Part shown: one piece after another, positions 34,244-44,264 of the stretch | Numbering within the stretch: the first letter of the stretch is position 1 | Layout: every line of letters begins with the position of its first letter | DNA from: Peptostreptococcaceae bacterium | GTDB taxonomy: Bacteria; Bacillota; Clostridia; Peptostreptococcales; Peptostreptococcaceae | Assembly: GCA_902363255.1 (NCBI GenBank) | Contig: CABIZO010000004.1 | Coordinates: 434,001 to 498,000, forward strand | Length of the DNA: 64,000 nucleotides | Reading direction: 5' to 3' | The notes under the pieces: generated by a model | What the model was told of the DNA's origin: nothing | Seen by the model: the letters and a program-made list of their open reading frames with translations, nothing else | Database searches by the model: none | Position numbers and translations under genes: made by a program

Positions 34244-34438
34244 TTATTTTAAAAAGTTATTTTCAATATAAGTCATTATATTGTTCGAGCTATTCTTTAA
34301 CTCGTCTTGAACAATAAATCTACTTTCTTGAACATTGTTATTTATAGCAACACCATCTTCGTTTATTTCTGTGTATGTATAACTTAACCTTAAACCTTCA
34401 GACATTTTTATTACACTAAAACTAGTTAATATTTTCAT
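34244..34438 (-). CDS. Small phage protein between tail tip and lysis genes
   Basis: A 64-residue protein. The pattern LTSFSVIKMSEGLRLSYTYTEI then a C-terminal helix recurs in small proteins found just after tail-fibre genes in siphophages. Role unknown; possibly a tail accessory. Its start overlaps the end of the tail-tip gene by 17 bases. Confidence 0.65.
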   Translation of the reverse strand: MKILTSFSVIKMSEGLRLSYTYTEINEDGVAINNNVQESRFIVQDELKNSSNNIMTYIENNFLK

Positions 34439-37400
34439 AATTCAAATCCTCCTCTATAATTTCCATTAAATCTTTATTTTCAATTGATCTTTCAACATAA
34501 TTAATTATAAACTCTTCTAATGGTTTATTTTGAATATCTTTTGTGATTTCTTCAGTTATAGATTTTTCTATTTTTTCATCAAAATTTACTCTTTCTTGAA
34601 TATAATCTTCATCTAAACCATGGCTCTCACCTATTCTAAATGGATTTTCTTCCCTTTCAAATCTATAATCTTCGTATCCTTTTCTTTTTGCTTTTATTTC
34701 ATATCCAACTTCTAAGTTAGGTGTTCCTTTTATAATAAAATGAGTTGGATATCTTTCTATTACATTTGCTATACCTTCACCATAAACACTTAAAAACACT
34801 TGATATTTTCTAGAAGTATTTACAGTTTCAGTAAATACAGAATCTATATATACATAAGAGTAACCTTCACTATCCAATATTGTTTCACCTATGTCTCCGA
34901 AATAATAATCTGCTGTTTCATATGCATTTATAGCAACATGACCAATCGAAGTTTGTACACAAGCATTTTTAGTTCCATAGGCTTTAAAATCCTGACACGT
35001 TAATTTACCTCTTGTCCCAGAATTATTACCATCACATACTCTAACTTCTACGTCTGAAGTAGCATTATATCCTTTCCAGTAGTTTAGGTTTAAATTTCCA
35101 CTATCATGATTAGTATTAACTTGACTAGAACGAATAACAATTCTTTCTACGAAAGTACTTTTAATAGTATCCTCATTTATACTATTAACTTCTTTTAATT
35201 TATAATTATTAAAATCAGTGTTTCTATATATATTTAAAATCGATGAAGATCCTTCTAATACTTTGGTCCCGGAACCAGGTTGACCAACACCAAGAGAAAA
35301 TACATCTCTACCTACTATGTCAGCAGAACGCTTACCATCACTTGTTTTACCTCCGTAAAAGTAAGCTATTGCTTCATTTGTATCGTCCCACCAATTATAG
35401 AATGTAATTTGATTTTCTCCAAAGTATCCTGATTTACGATCTCCATTACGAGTTCTAAATATTCCATATAGTTCTAATCTTCCACTACTATTTACCTTAA
35501 ATACTTCTTCATTGGTATCAGTTTTTATTATCTTAAATCCATTAGCACTTATTGTAGTTTTTGATTTTACATTACTTGATGTTACTGTTATACCATCTTT
35601 ATCTATTGTTGTTATTCCATCATAAACTTCCGAAGGATGTGGGCTCCAAGGTTCTACTAACTCTCCTTCTGTTAACAATACTCCTGTATAGTAATACGTT
35701 CCACTTGTGCCACCACTTAATGTACCTAGTCGTATAGATGCTGTGGTTGTAACAGCTTTAAACGTTATAGATAATACTTGATATTTTTCTCCCGTATTAG
35801 TGTATGAATTAAGATACTTATCATCATGATAAACTTGTATACCTGTTTTACCACTAGTTGCTTTAACTAAAGCACTTAGAGTATATTGCTTCCCTACTAC
35901 TAAGTTATCTACCATTTGATATACTCCTTGTGATGCTCCATCAGCTACTATTTTCAGACATTTAGCAAACCCCGAGGTTGTAGAGCTAGTTACTGTTCTT
36001 GTACAAGTCCCCAAGTTGCTCCAATTCCTTATGTCTCCAGTTAAAAAAGCACTATTATAAAGTTTATTATAACCACCATTAGCAGTAAATTTAGCTTGCA
36101 ACTTGTCCACTGTCTGTTGTACTTGAGATTGTGTTTGATAACCTTTAGAAGTTACAATTCCATTAACATCATTTGAAGTTGTATAATGATTACTTATTAT
36201 TGTCGTTAGCCCTTCTTTAGTTAATTTTTGTTCTGCACTTTGCATTCTAGTTTGAAGGCTAGTAATTTTCCCATCTACTGTAGTTTGCTTATTCTCTACT
36301 GCAGAAACTCTTTGTGTAATGCCAGTTAAATTCGTTTCTATAGTAGATACTTTTGATTTTGTAGAAGATATTTCAGTTTTATTTGTATCTATCTGTTCCT
36401 GAGTATCTTCTGGTGCTGGTGACCAGTCAGTAACTTTATTACCTTTTTCAATTTTGGCATGCCTTATGGTTATATCAATTTTATCATCAACTGAAGGAGT
36501 TTGAAAATTAAACTGCATATATGAAGAGGTATTACCCTTTCCTGTTATAACAATTCTCTTACTTTCACCAGGGTTCACAGTTCCGTCATTTTTAGTGAAA
36601 CTATGCATCCCATTGCCTCGTATAGTTACTAGTGTATTAGTAGAGTTATTCTTAACCCACATAGATATCGTATAGGTATCCATAGAGGGCCATTTAATTG
36701 AAGGATTATTGCTTTTCATGGCTTTTACTTCATCAGTACCACCTGATGTTACTATTCTAGTCCCTTTTTTGTCACCCCACTCAGGCACAACTACATCGTA
36801 AGTTTTTGTTAAGATAGCTCCACCATATCCAGACATAGTCGAAAAATCATTAGACTTTGTCAATAAATTGGTACTTCCAATGTCAATTCCTTCAACTTTG
36901 TCGTTAGCATCATTAGCAATCTTTTCTACCTCTCCTACCTTTTTAGTTAAAGTAATTGTAGTGCTTTCTGTAGAGCTTACCCTTTGTGTAATACCTTCTA
37001 GGTTAGTTGTTATTTCTGCTACTTTTGAAGTAGTTGCACTTACTGTACCTTCTAGTGTTGTAACTTTACCATCTACTGCATTTGCTTTTGTATCATCAGT
37101 ATACTTAGATGCTTTTTCCCAGTCAGATGCAGTGTAAGAACCAGTTGTTCTAGCAGTCTTACATTTCATAACATCACCAGTTGTTCCTTGCACCCATAAG
37201 TCCCCTACTTTGTATGGAACTGTAGGTTGTGATGTAAACACTTTTGCTTTACTATCTGCTAATGTATTAGCACTGTTTGCTTTATTTAATGCATTTGTAG
37301 CATTTGAGTTAGCAGCATTGGCAGTATTAGTAACTGTAGTCACATTTTTTTCAGTACTAGATACTCTCGTAGTTATACCATCTAAGTCTCTCTCTACTGT

Positions 37401-39476
37401 ATTTACTCTAGTTTCAACACCTGTGATTTTTCCTGTATGCTCATTTATTTTAGTCGTATGACTTCCAATAGTGCTATTCATAGAGTTTACAGTCTGAACG
37501 GTTCTATTGTAATCATCTTTTAATAATATAGTCTGACCATCTTTAACTATTTGAGTATTATTAATAGCTGTAGTTATTTGACCTTGCATTACTCCTATAG
37601 TAGTTGAATGGCTCTCTGTTAAAGACTTAGTACCATCTGCTTGTGTTTTTAATTGATTAAATGCAACATCTAAAGTTTGATTCTGATTATTTAACATAAT
37701 CTTAGTTGATTTAATTGTATTTGTATTTGTGTCTTTATTAAATCCAGTTATAAAGCTACTATAATTTATTTGTTTTTCGCCAACAGCATCACTTGCTATC
37801 ATGTCACTTACAATTAAATCGTCAGCTATAGCACCTTCTTTAATTCCTGTATGATCTATCAATACACCTGTTCCAGTTTCATCAAATAAAGAAAAAGTAA
37901 AATTATTATTTTTATCTCTCCCTATCTGAACTCTGACTTTATTGTTTTCATCCTTGAACTGTTGTGTTGCTCCAACAATCTCTATTCCACCATCATCAGA
38001 TTTAATTCTAAATTTGTTGGTAGAAATATCTCCTGCATTAATCTTAGAAACATCTAAATTTGCTATCATAGCATTAGTGATAAATCCATTTGCTATTGTT
38101 AACTTATCTGATGTTATTCCTCCGGCTTGAATATTTTCACTAGATAAATTCCCATTTACAAGTGTTTGAATTTTACCAACCTCAGCTTCTACTGTGCCTA
38201 TTTTAGCAGATACAGCTTCTAGTTGAGTTATACTTGCTTTATTTGCTTCAAGTGCATTTATTTGTGCAGTGTGAGTTACTGTAAGTTTATCTATAACTCC
38301 TACATTAGCTTTTAATGTTCCAAACTCTCCTTCTATAGCTGTTAATTTGCCTGTTATAGTAACATTTTCTGCGATTAAATTTTCAATTGTGGCGTTAACT
38401 GCTTTAAGTTCTTCTATATCAGCCTTATTAATTAATGCTTCATTTACAATTAACAACTCAGTTACAACTCTATTAACTTTGTTACTTAGATTACCAGTTG
38501 AATTAAATTCATTTTTATTTTTACTTTCACCCTTTGCACCTATTTCAGATGTAAGTCCTCCATTATAGTTGAACTTTTGAGATAGTATAGGTATATTTCT
38601 TTTTACACCTTTATGATCTGTAAGAGAGATAATATCTCCAACATCTAGAGATAAATCGCCCTGCCACTTCATCGAATATCCTACATACTCAATACTTTTT
38701 AACTTATTATATATATCTGTAAGAATAGAATCATTAACCCAAGGATTTTCAAAAGCAACTTCCATAGAAGAATTACTTAGAGTCCCTTTAGTTAATTCTT
38801 TTTCATTTACTTTACAGGTAACAGCACCGATTTTATAAATGTCTTCTTCAGTTTTTAAGTCTATATAATTTTCATCTGTTATTAAGTAATCTATAGTTTT
38901 AAGTGTATTTATAGTAAATTTTCCATCTCTAGTTATATATGCATTACCAGCACATAAACTAGCTACAAATCCAAGTATCTCCCTACAAGTAAAACCTTCC
39001 AACTTATTTAAATTATAAGAAGGAAGGCTTCCTGTAAATTCTACTCCAGTAATTTGAGATAATTCATTAACTATATTTTTTAATGATGCAGTTTTGCCTA
39101 AATTGCTAAAGTAAGGTTTTTCAAACTTCATCATATTATCAAAACATGTAAGTTTTATAGAGTAATCAGTCTTTTCAATATCATCTATGTTGAAATAACC
39201 CATTAATACATATTCAATTTTTGAACCTACATTTAAACCTATTTCAACTTTAACTATAGAGTTACTGTAAATAGTATTATTTGTAGATAATGTTAGTTCT
39301 AATGACTTTGAAACTGCTGACCCTATACTAAAACCATCTGAAGGTTGAACATCTTCTATAGTTATATTAATTATATCAGCATTGGTATATATATTATCTC
39401 TTATGGTTACTTTACATTCAAAAGATCTAGAAGGCTTTTTTATTTCTAATAAATATGATGAACTTACATTTTGCAT
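34422..39476 (-). CDS. Tail-tip/tail fibre protein, 1684 residues
   Basis: The large distal tail protein that contacts the cell. Residues 1-320 resemble the Tal/gp18 baseplate-hub fold of siphophages. A long helical region follows with iterated GIT(T/Q)RVSS units near residues 700, 830 and 1055. Two beta-rich carbohydrate-binding-like modules are seen, about 870-990 (STNLLTKSNDFSTMSGYGGA) and 1130-1255 (NKLYNSAFLTGDIRNWSNLG), then a beta-rich fibre part and a charged helical tail. AAGGTG precedes ATG 39476. Likely the host-range determinant. Confidence 0.85.
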   Translation of the reverse strand: MQNVSSSYLLEIKKPSRSFECKVTIRDNIYTNADIINITIEDVQPSDGFSIGSAVSKSLELTLSTNNTIYSNSIVKVEIGLNVGSKIEYVLMGYFNIDDIEKTDYSIKLTCFDNMMKFEKPYFSNLGKTASLKNIVNELSQITGVEFTGSLPSYNLNKLEGFTCREILGFVASLCAGNAYITRDGKFTINTLKTIDYLITDENYIDLKTEEDIYKIGAVTCKVNEKELTKGTLSNSSMEVAFENPWVNDSILTDIYNKLKSIEYVGYSMKWQGDLSLDVGDIISLTDHKGVKRNIPILSQKFNYNGGLTSEIGAKGESKNKNEFNSTGNLSNKVNRVVTELLIVNEALINKADIEELKAVNATIENLIAENVTITGKLTAIEGEFGTLKANVGVIDKLTVTHTAQINALEANKASITQLEAVSAKIGTVEAEVGKIQTLVNGNLSSENIQAGGITSDKLTIANGFITNAMIANLDVSKINAGDISTNKFRIKSDDGGIEIVGATQQFKDENNKVRVQIGRDKNNNFTFSLFDETGTGVLIDHTGIKEGAIADDLIVSDMIASDAVGEKQINYSSFITGFNKDTNTNTIKSTKIMLNNQNQTLDVAFNQLKTQADGTKSLTESHSTTIGVMQGQITTAINNTQIVKDGQTILLKDDYNRTVQTVNSMNSTIGSHTTKINEHTGKITGVETRVNTVERDLDGITTRVSSTEKNVTTVTNTANAANSNATNALNKANSANTLADSKAKVFTSQPTVPYKVGDLWVQGTTGDVMKCKTARTTGSYTASDWEKASKYTDDTKANAVDGKVTTLEGTVSATTSKVAEITTNLEGITQRVSSTESTTITLTKKVGEVEKIANDANDKVEGIDIGSTNLLTKSNDFSTMSGYGGAILTKTYDVVVPEWGDKKGTRIVTSGGTDEVKAMKSNNPSIKWPSMDTYTISMWVKNNSTNTLVTIRGNGMHSFTKNDGTVNPGESKRIVITGKGNTSSYMQFNFQTPSVDDKIDITIRHAKIEKGNKVTDWSPAPEDTQEQIDTNKTEISSTKSKVSTIETNLTGITQRVSAVENKQTTVDGKITSLQTRMQSAEQKLTKEGLTTIISNHYTTSNDVNGIVTSKGYQTQSQVQQTVDKLQAKFTANGGYNKLYNSAFLTGDIRNWSNLGTCTRTVTSSTTSGFAKCLKIVADGASQGVYQMVDNLVVGKQYTLSALVKATSGKTGIQVYHDDKYLNSYTNTGEKYQVLSITFKAVTTTASIRLGTLSGGTSGTYYYTGVLLTEGELVEPWSPHPSEVYDGITTIDKDGITVTSSNVKSKTTISANGFKIIKTDTNEEVFKVNSSGRLELYGIFRTRNGDRKSGYFGENQITFYNWWDDTNEAIAYFYGGKTSDGKRSADIVGRDVFSLGVGQPGSGTKVLEGSSSILNIYRNTDFNNYKLKEVNSINEDTIKSTFVERIVIRSSQVNTNHDSGNLNLNYWKGYNATSDVEVRVCDGNNSGTRGKLTCQDFKAYGTKNACVQTSIGHVAINAYETADYYFGDIGETILDSEGYSYVYIDSVFTETVNTSRKYQVFLSVYGEGIANVIERYPTHFIIKGTPNLEVGYEIKAKRKGYEDYRFEREENPFRIGESHGLDEDYIQERVNFDEKIEKSITEEITKDIQNKPLEEFIINYVERSIENKDLMEIIEEDLNYENIN

Positions 39477-39512
39477 TTTAATATCACCTTCTTTCTTTAT
39501 TAGCTAAATTAA

Positions 39513-39899
39513 CTATTCTTCTATCATATAGTCTATTAAGGTCATTTCTGAAGGAGACATATCATAATTACCACACATTAAGTCATCTAATTTAAACTTA
39601 TGTATATTTACATCTATCTCAATGTCTAATAACTCATTTAATTCTTTATTGCATATATCTATATTTTCCTCTTCAATACTATATTGATTATTTTCATCAA
39701 TTAGTAAATTTCCTTCTTCATCTTTTTTGCAATATTTATCTATAATCTTTTCTCTTTCTTTGTTGTATACTTTTAATTCTTTTTCTAATTTAGATATATT
39801 TTTAGAAATAGCATAACTTACTTTCACTGGGAACTGCTTATGTACTAAATTAAATAAAAAATTTGCATCATTTACTATTCTTCTATTTGTTAATTTCAT
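39513..39899 (-). CDS. Phage protein, DUF1617-like
   Basis: A 128-residue helical, acidic protein (KEREKIIDKYCKKDEEGNLLID, IDICNKELNELLDIEID). Layout matches DUF1617 proteins found next to tail genes in Firmicute phages. Role unknown, presumably tail assembly. Its ATG lies three bases after the stop of the upstream small gene. Confidence 0.6.
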   Translation of the reverse strand: MKLTNRRIVNDANFLFNLVHKQFPVKVSYAISKNISKLEKELKVYNKEREKIIDKYCKKDEEGNLLIDENNQYSIEEENIDICNKELNELLDIEIDVNIHKFKLDDLMCGNYDMSPSEMTLIDYMIEE

Positions 39900-39901
39900 A
39901 A

Positions 39902-40129
39902 TTATTTACCTACCTTTCTTGATGAAGTATTTATTTCATCTTCTAATTTATATACTTCATCTTCAAATTGCTTCATATCTGCTCTTACAGATGTCTTATT
40001 AGAATTGTATAGCTCTTGATTAGCTATACTCTTATTTATATTTGCGTTTGTATTTCCATCAGTTCCTATACTTGCACTCATATAAACTACTACTTGTCCA
40101 TCTATTTCACTTGTTCCATTTAAAGTTAT
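39902..40129 (-). CDS. Small tail-region protein with apparent AUA start
   Basis: A 75-codon frame opening ITLNGTSEIDGQVVVYMSAS and continuing with a helical C-terminus (SVRADMKQFEDEVYKLEDE). The sequence pattern is that of a small protein common after the Dit/DUF6711 gene in siphophages. There is no ATG, GTG or TTG at its expected N-terminus; an ATA at 40129 lies eight bases after AAAGGA, so AUA appears to be the start. A later in-frame ATG (residue 17) has no ribosome site and would cut the conserved part. Confidence 0.6.
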   Translation of the reverse strand: MTLNGTSEIDGQVVVYMSASIGTDGNTNANINKSIANQELYNSNKTSVRADMKQFEDEVYKLEDEINTSSRKVGK

Positions 40130-40144
40130 ATTTTTATTCCTTTC

Positions 40145-40492
40145 TTATTTTTCTATAAAATTCATTTTTAAACCTTTCCAAAGAACTTTACCATCTTTAA
40201 TGTATAAAGCAGGTACAGATCTGTCACCAACATACATCGCTTTGGTTTCAAATCGTCCTGTCATTGGATCAGGATAATAAACATTAAAAAAGACACCTGA
40301 TACAGCATTCAATAAAGTTGAACACTCTTCAGCTGTCAATGGTGGCCATTCACAGTTCAATTTTCGCTTTACAGCAATTCTATCTCTTAACAATTCCCCT
40401 CTAGCATTCCTATTACTTTCACCATCTATATCCTGAATATCTACTTGAAATACTGAAGGGGACGATATACTTACATTATTTATTTTTAACAT
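40145..40492 (-). CDS. DUF6711 family phage tail protein
   Basis: A 115-residue protein starting at ATG 40492 after AGGTG. It has the DUF6711 pattern: SPSVFQVDIQDIDGESNRNARGE cut by RDRIAVKRKLNCEW and PPLTAEE, then YYPDPMTGRFETKAMYVGDR. Placed between tape measure and tail tip, it takes the position of a distal tail component. Confidence 0.75.
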   Translation of the reverse strand: MLKINNVSISSPSVFQVDIQDIDGESNRNARGELLRDRIAVKRKLNCEWPPLTAEECSTLLNAVSGVFFNVYYPDPMTGRFETKAMYVGDRSVPALYIKDGKVLWKGLKMNFIEK

Positions 40493-40509
40493 TAATATCA
40501 CCTAATTTA

Positions 40510-43491
40510 CTAAACTTTTATTACAGCTTCTCCAGTTTGTCTTTGCATTTTCTTTAGTTCACTTAATAGTATTTTAACAAGAGTGTCATTTCCTATTTGT
40601 ATTATTAAATCTCCTGTAGGATTATTATTTGAGCCATTTCCTTCCATTCTAGAGCGTAATTTTTCTGCTAATATATCTAAACCACCAGTATTATTTTCTA
40701 AAGGGACTACGGCTTCTTTTCCAGCTTCACCGACCATGGCTAATGTAGGAGAATCAATAATACCACCTTTTGCAAGATACGGTATTTTCGGAATATTAAT
40801 TCCGAATTTTTTACCACCATATCCTCCAGGTACCCAGTTAGGAATTTTAACAGATATCCTATTTAATCCACTTATTGCTGCATTGACTAAACTTATAACT
40901 GAATTTAATGGTGCCCTCGTAGCTGATTTTAATCCATTCATAATGCCACTAAATATATTCTTAACTCCACTCCAAGCTCTCTTCCAGTTTCCTGTAAATA
41001 CTCCAGTGATAAAATCAATTATACCTTTGAAGATTTGTTTTACACTCTTGAATATATTACGTACATTTGCTAAAAAACCATTTAAGATATCACCAAATCC
41101 TCCAAACTTTTTAGACCAGTCTGTTGCAAATACATTGCCTAACCAATCTTTAAAACTATTAAATTTTTCTTTTATTTTATTCCAAACTTCAATACATTTT
41201 GCTTTTAACTCATCCCAATGTGTAATAAGATAAATACCTATACTAATAATTGCAAAAATGCCTATACAAACTAATCCCATTGGACTTTTTAAAAATGTAA
41301 AGGCAGCACTTAATAAACCTGCAGAACCTTTAAGTAAATCAAATGCCTCCTTAGCTATAAGTACAATATCTTTAAGCTTGTTAAATATAGATATTCCTTT
41401 ACTTACGATAAGGAATGTACCTCCAAGTCCCATTACAGTAGTAATTATAATATCTAAGACTGGTTTACCATCATTAAGTAGCCAATCTATCATTTCACTA
41501 AATTTATCAAACAGTTTCCCGATAGCATCCATTAATGGTGCTACTGCAGGAGCCATGACATTTACAAACCAATTTACAAGTGGAGTAACAAAATTAGTGT
41601 AAATATACCCTGCTAGTTCAAAGATCTTTGCTCCTAATTTTATAAATCCTTGGAATAAATGACTTCCACCATTGTCCCAAACATAAATAAGTTTTTCAGA
41701 TAAATTTTCTAAAACACCAATAGTTGCATCAATTACTGACATTAATGTATTTGCAAGTGGTAGACCTATAATTTCCCAAGATTCTCTGAATGAATCTCCT
41801 ATTTTCTTTATTAAAGTCAGTAGATTATTTATTGTATTAGCTACCCCTTGTATAATTTTAGTACCTATTTTATTCTTATCCCATGCAATAGAAAATGTAT
41901 TGGCAATATCTCCAACTATATTAAATATATTTTGTAATATTTGAAGTATCGTTACAAGCATTTGCTCTCCAGTACCATTAGTCCATACTTCTAATAAACT
42001 ACGTCCAATGGATTTTACTAAAGACCATATACCGTTAAACGCATACTTGATACTATTTATTGTGTTTTGTCCTTCTCTTTCCCATGCATTAGCAAATGGT
42101 TCAAATATCTTAGACATTAGTGCTTTTATTTTATTAACTAATGCCTGCATCTTTGCATCAACAGCAGATGTATTTAATTGTGGTGTTGTAAGCATTGGAG
42201 CACCACTTCCACCACCACCTCCACCTGTACCTGGACTTCCTGTATCTGCATCTTTATTCATATTTAACTTGTTAATTTCATCAAATCCCATTAAGTCCCC
42301 TAATGCCTTTTTAGCTTTCTTACCAGCTTTTTCAGCACTATTTCCTGCTTTTTCAGTAGCACCACCATAAGCTCCCATAGCATTTTTAGCATTAATCAAA
42401 CCTTTAGTTGCTTGAAAACTTTGATTATATGTTTTTCCGAATAATGCTGAAATAAATGATGCTATATACTGTGTTACAGTTGCTAGGGCACTCATTAGTG
42501 CATTTATTGCAGGTAATATGGCTTGATATATAGGCATAAATGCAACCATTAAATTAGTCTTTATTTGATTTAATGAATTAACAAATTGTGCATTGGTATT
42601 TAACGATGCAAATAAAGAACTAGACATAGCATAAATACCATTTACAATCATAGGAAAGAATATCATCCATTTGGCCATTTGACCAATAGATCCAATAATT
42701 CCATTGTTAAAACTTCTTGTACTATTACTACCTGAATTTAATCCACTAGTTAAACTTTTTAAACCATTACTCATTCTATTAAATAAACCATTAGATTTAT
42801 TTGAGTTAGAATTTAATTTGCTAAATAAAGAACTTAGTCTATTAAACTTATTTCCAGTTGTAGAAGATTCTTTTCCTAGAGCTGCTAACTTCGCATGTAG
42901 ATCTCTAAATTTAAATCCTAGTTTTTCACCTTGAGCCTCCATTTTTATAAGAGTTGATTCAGCTTTAAGGTACTGCTCGTGCAATTTACTAGCATCTTTT
43001 GCTCCAGAATTAAAAGCTTTTTCGTATGTGCTTTTTAATTCTAATACTTTTTTTCTTTGTAAGTTGGTTTGCCCCTCTAAATTATCCATAGCCTTAGCAA
43101 CATTATCTATATCAAATTTTAACATTTCCTTATCAACCGGTGGCCCTCTAGTAACTTTTGTATTACTTAAAGGATTTGAGCCTGTATTTTGGCTTTCTAA
43201 GGCATTGAATTTAACAGTTGGTAATTTTATATTATTCAACATAGATAAAGCCTTAGAAAGCGAATTTTTTAGATTATTTGTTACATTAGACATCATGCTT
43301 TTCATGTTAGAGTTAACTTTATTAAGTGAACCCTTCATAGTCTTATCCATGTTATCAAATACTTTATTTGTAGACGTGTTTAAATTTGATTTTAATGTAT
43401 TTGCAATAACAGAACTAACTTTATTTACTTGACCTGCTATATCACTTGTAACTTCTAAATCTAAGGTTATCTTTCCTACACTATCACTCAT
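40510..43491 (-). CDS. Phage tail tape measure protein
   Basis: A 993-residue tape measure protein that sets tail length and enters the host membrane. The N-terminal 240 residues are low-complexity helical (KVFDNMDKTMKGSLNKVNS); a central Gly-rich linker follows SPGT near residue 410; two hydrophobic segments occur later (GLVCIGIFAIISIGIYLI). The C-terminal tail has GGIIDSPTLAMVGEAGKEAVVP, a hallmark of tape measure proteins. I chose ATG 43491 behind AAAGGAG; the frame runs further up to 43536. Confidence 0.93.
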   Translation of the reverse strand: MSDSVGKITLDLEVTSDIAGQVNKVSSVIANTLKSNLNTSTNKVFDNMDKTMKGSLNKVNSNMKSMMSNVTNNLKNSLSKALSMLNNIKLPTVKFNALESQNTGSNPLSNTKVTRGPPVDKEMLKFDIDNVAKAMDNLEGQTNLQRKKVLELKSTYEKAFNSGAKDASKLHEQYLKAESTLIKMEAQGEKLGFKFRDLHAKLAALGKESSTTGNKFNRLSSLFSKLNSNSNKSNGLFNRMSNGLKSLTSGLNSGSNSTRSFNNGIIGSIGQMAKWMIFFPMIVNGIYAMSSSLFASLNTNAQFVNSLNQIKTNLMVAFMPIYQAILPAINALMSALATVTQYIASFISALFGKTYNQSFQATKGLINAKNAMGAYGGATEKAGNSAEKAGKKAKKALGDLMGFDEINKLNMNKDADTGSPGTGGGGGGSGAPMLTTPQLNTSAVDAKMQALVNKIKALMSKIFEPFANAWEREGQNTINSIKYAFNGIWSLVKSIGRSLLEVWTNGTGEQMLVTILQILQNIFNIVGDIANTFSIAWDKNKIGTKIIQGVANTINNLLTLIKKIGDSFRESWEIIGLPLANTLMSVIDATIGVLENLSEKLIYVWDNGGSHLFQGFIKLGAKIFELAGYIYTNFVTPLVNWFVNVMAPAVAPLMDAIGKLFDKFSEMIDWLLNDGKPVLDIIITTVMGLGGTFLIVSKGISIFNKLKDIVLIAKEAFDLLKGSAGLLSAAFTFLKSPMGLVCIGIFAIISIGIYLITHWDELKAKCIEVWNKIKEKFNSFKDWLGNVFATDWSKKFGGFGDILNGFLANVRNIFKSVKQIFKGIIDFITGVFTGNWKRAWSGVKNIFSGIMNGLKSATRAPLNSVISLVNAAISGLNRISVKIPNWVPGGYGGKKFGINIPKIPYLAKGGIIDSPTLAMVGEAGKEAVVPLENNTGGLDILAEKLRSRMEGNGSNNNPTGDLIIQIGNDTLVKILLSELKKMQRQTGEAVIKV

Positions 43492-43529
43492 AATTATCAC
43501 TCCTTTCATAAACATATTTTTATATAAGA

Positions 43530-43558
43530 AAAGCACTTAGTATTAAACTAAGTGCTTT
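43530..43558 (-). terminator. Terminator of moron gene inside tail operon
   Basis: AAAGCACTTAGT / ACTAAGTGCTTT 12-bp perfect stem with a 5-base loop and short T-run (TTTTC), between the moron stop and the tape measure ribosome site. Confidence 0.75.
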
Positions 43559-43561
43559 CAT

Positions 43562-44203
43562 CTAGACTTTCCATTTATGACCACAATTCATACAAACATT
43601 ATATCTTTTTTTACTTGTTACAGCTCCTACTACTCCACCAGCTATACCTGCTACTGGATTTAAGACTGATAGTAATGCTGCTCCACCAACAGCTCTACCT
43701 GCACTAAGTTTTTTATTTGTATTAGTTAATTGTGTACTTTTACATTTTGGACAGTATGGTATTTTTTCTTTTTTAAGATTTTTTATTCTTTCTTTTTCTT
43801 CTTTTCTTTTAGATACTTTAACTTCTTCATTTACTTTAGCTTCAATAGAGTATTCTTTATATCCTAAGTTGCAATGCTGTCTTAATACTAAATATACCTT
43901 TTCTAATATATCTGATTTTTCAATCTTAAAAACTATATCTTTAAGTTTATCTTCCTCAAATATTTTTAAAATTAATTTTTCACCCTCAATAGATACATCT
44001 TTAATATCGTTATATGAAATATATATCTTAGGTTTAAATATAAAATCACCTAATACTCCACCCTTCACTAAAGTTAAATTAAATGATTCTCCATGCTTAA
44101 ATTCTGAGTATCCAAATTCAAATCTAGCTAAGGCTGATACTGTATTAAAAATACCAAAAGTATCTTTTTTTAACTCATTAAATCTTTCTTTATCGATAAT
44201 CAA
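43562..44203 (-). CDS. Moron: zinc-ribbon protein of unknown function
   Basis: A 213-residue protein inserted between the tail chaperones and the tape measure. The N-terminal 110 residues are strand-rich with no family I can name (a PH-like fold is possible). A charged linker leads to a zinc ribbon, CPKCKSTQ and CMNCGHKW, split by a Gly-rich hydrophobic segment (AVGGAALLSVLNPVAGIAGG). TTG 44203 follows GGGGGAG. It has its own promoter (44235-44263) and terminator (43530-43558), so it can be expressed in the lysogen. Confidence 0.75.
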   Translation of the reverse strand: MIIDKERFNELKKDTFGIFNTVSALARFEFGYSEFKHGESFNLTLVKGGVLGDFIFKPKIYISYNDIKDVSIEGEKLILKIFEEDKLKDIVFKIEKSDILEKVYLVLRQHCNLGYKEYSIEAKVNEEVKVSKRKEEKERIKNLKKEKIPYCPKCKSTQLTNTNKKLSAGRAVGGAALLSVLNPVAGIAGGVVGAVTSKKRYNVCMNCGHKWKV

Positions 44204-44234
44204 ATATATCTCCCCCTTATATATTTTTTACAAC

Positions 44235-44263
44235 ATTATATAAGAATTAAGAAAATTATTCAA
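44235..44263 (-). promoter_or_regulatory. Sigma-A promoter of moron
   Basis: TTGAAT (44263-44258), 17-bp spacer, TATAAT (44240-44235) on the minus strand. The -35 box begins two bases after the stop of the preceding tail gene; the predicted leader is about 25 bases. Confidence 0.7.
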
Positions 44264-44264
44264 T

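Noticed and set aside
36868..38568. Plus-strand open frames within the tail-tip gene
   Set aside because: They are shadows of the long minus-strand gene: hydrophobic, repetitive translations without ribosome sites.
40583..43432. Plus-strand open frames within the tape measure gene
   Set aside because: Antisense shadows with no ribosome sites and no recognisable domains.
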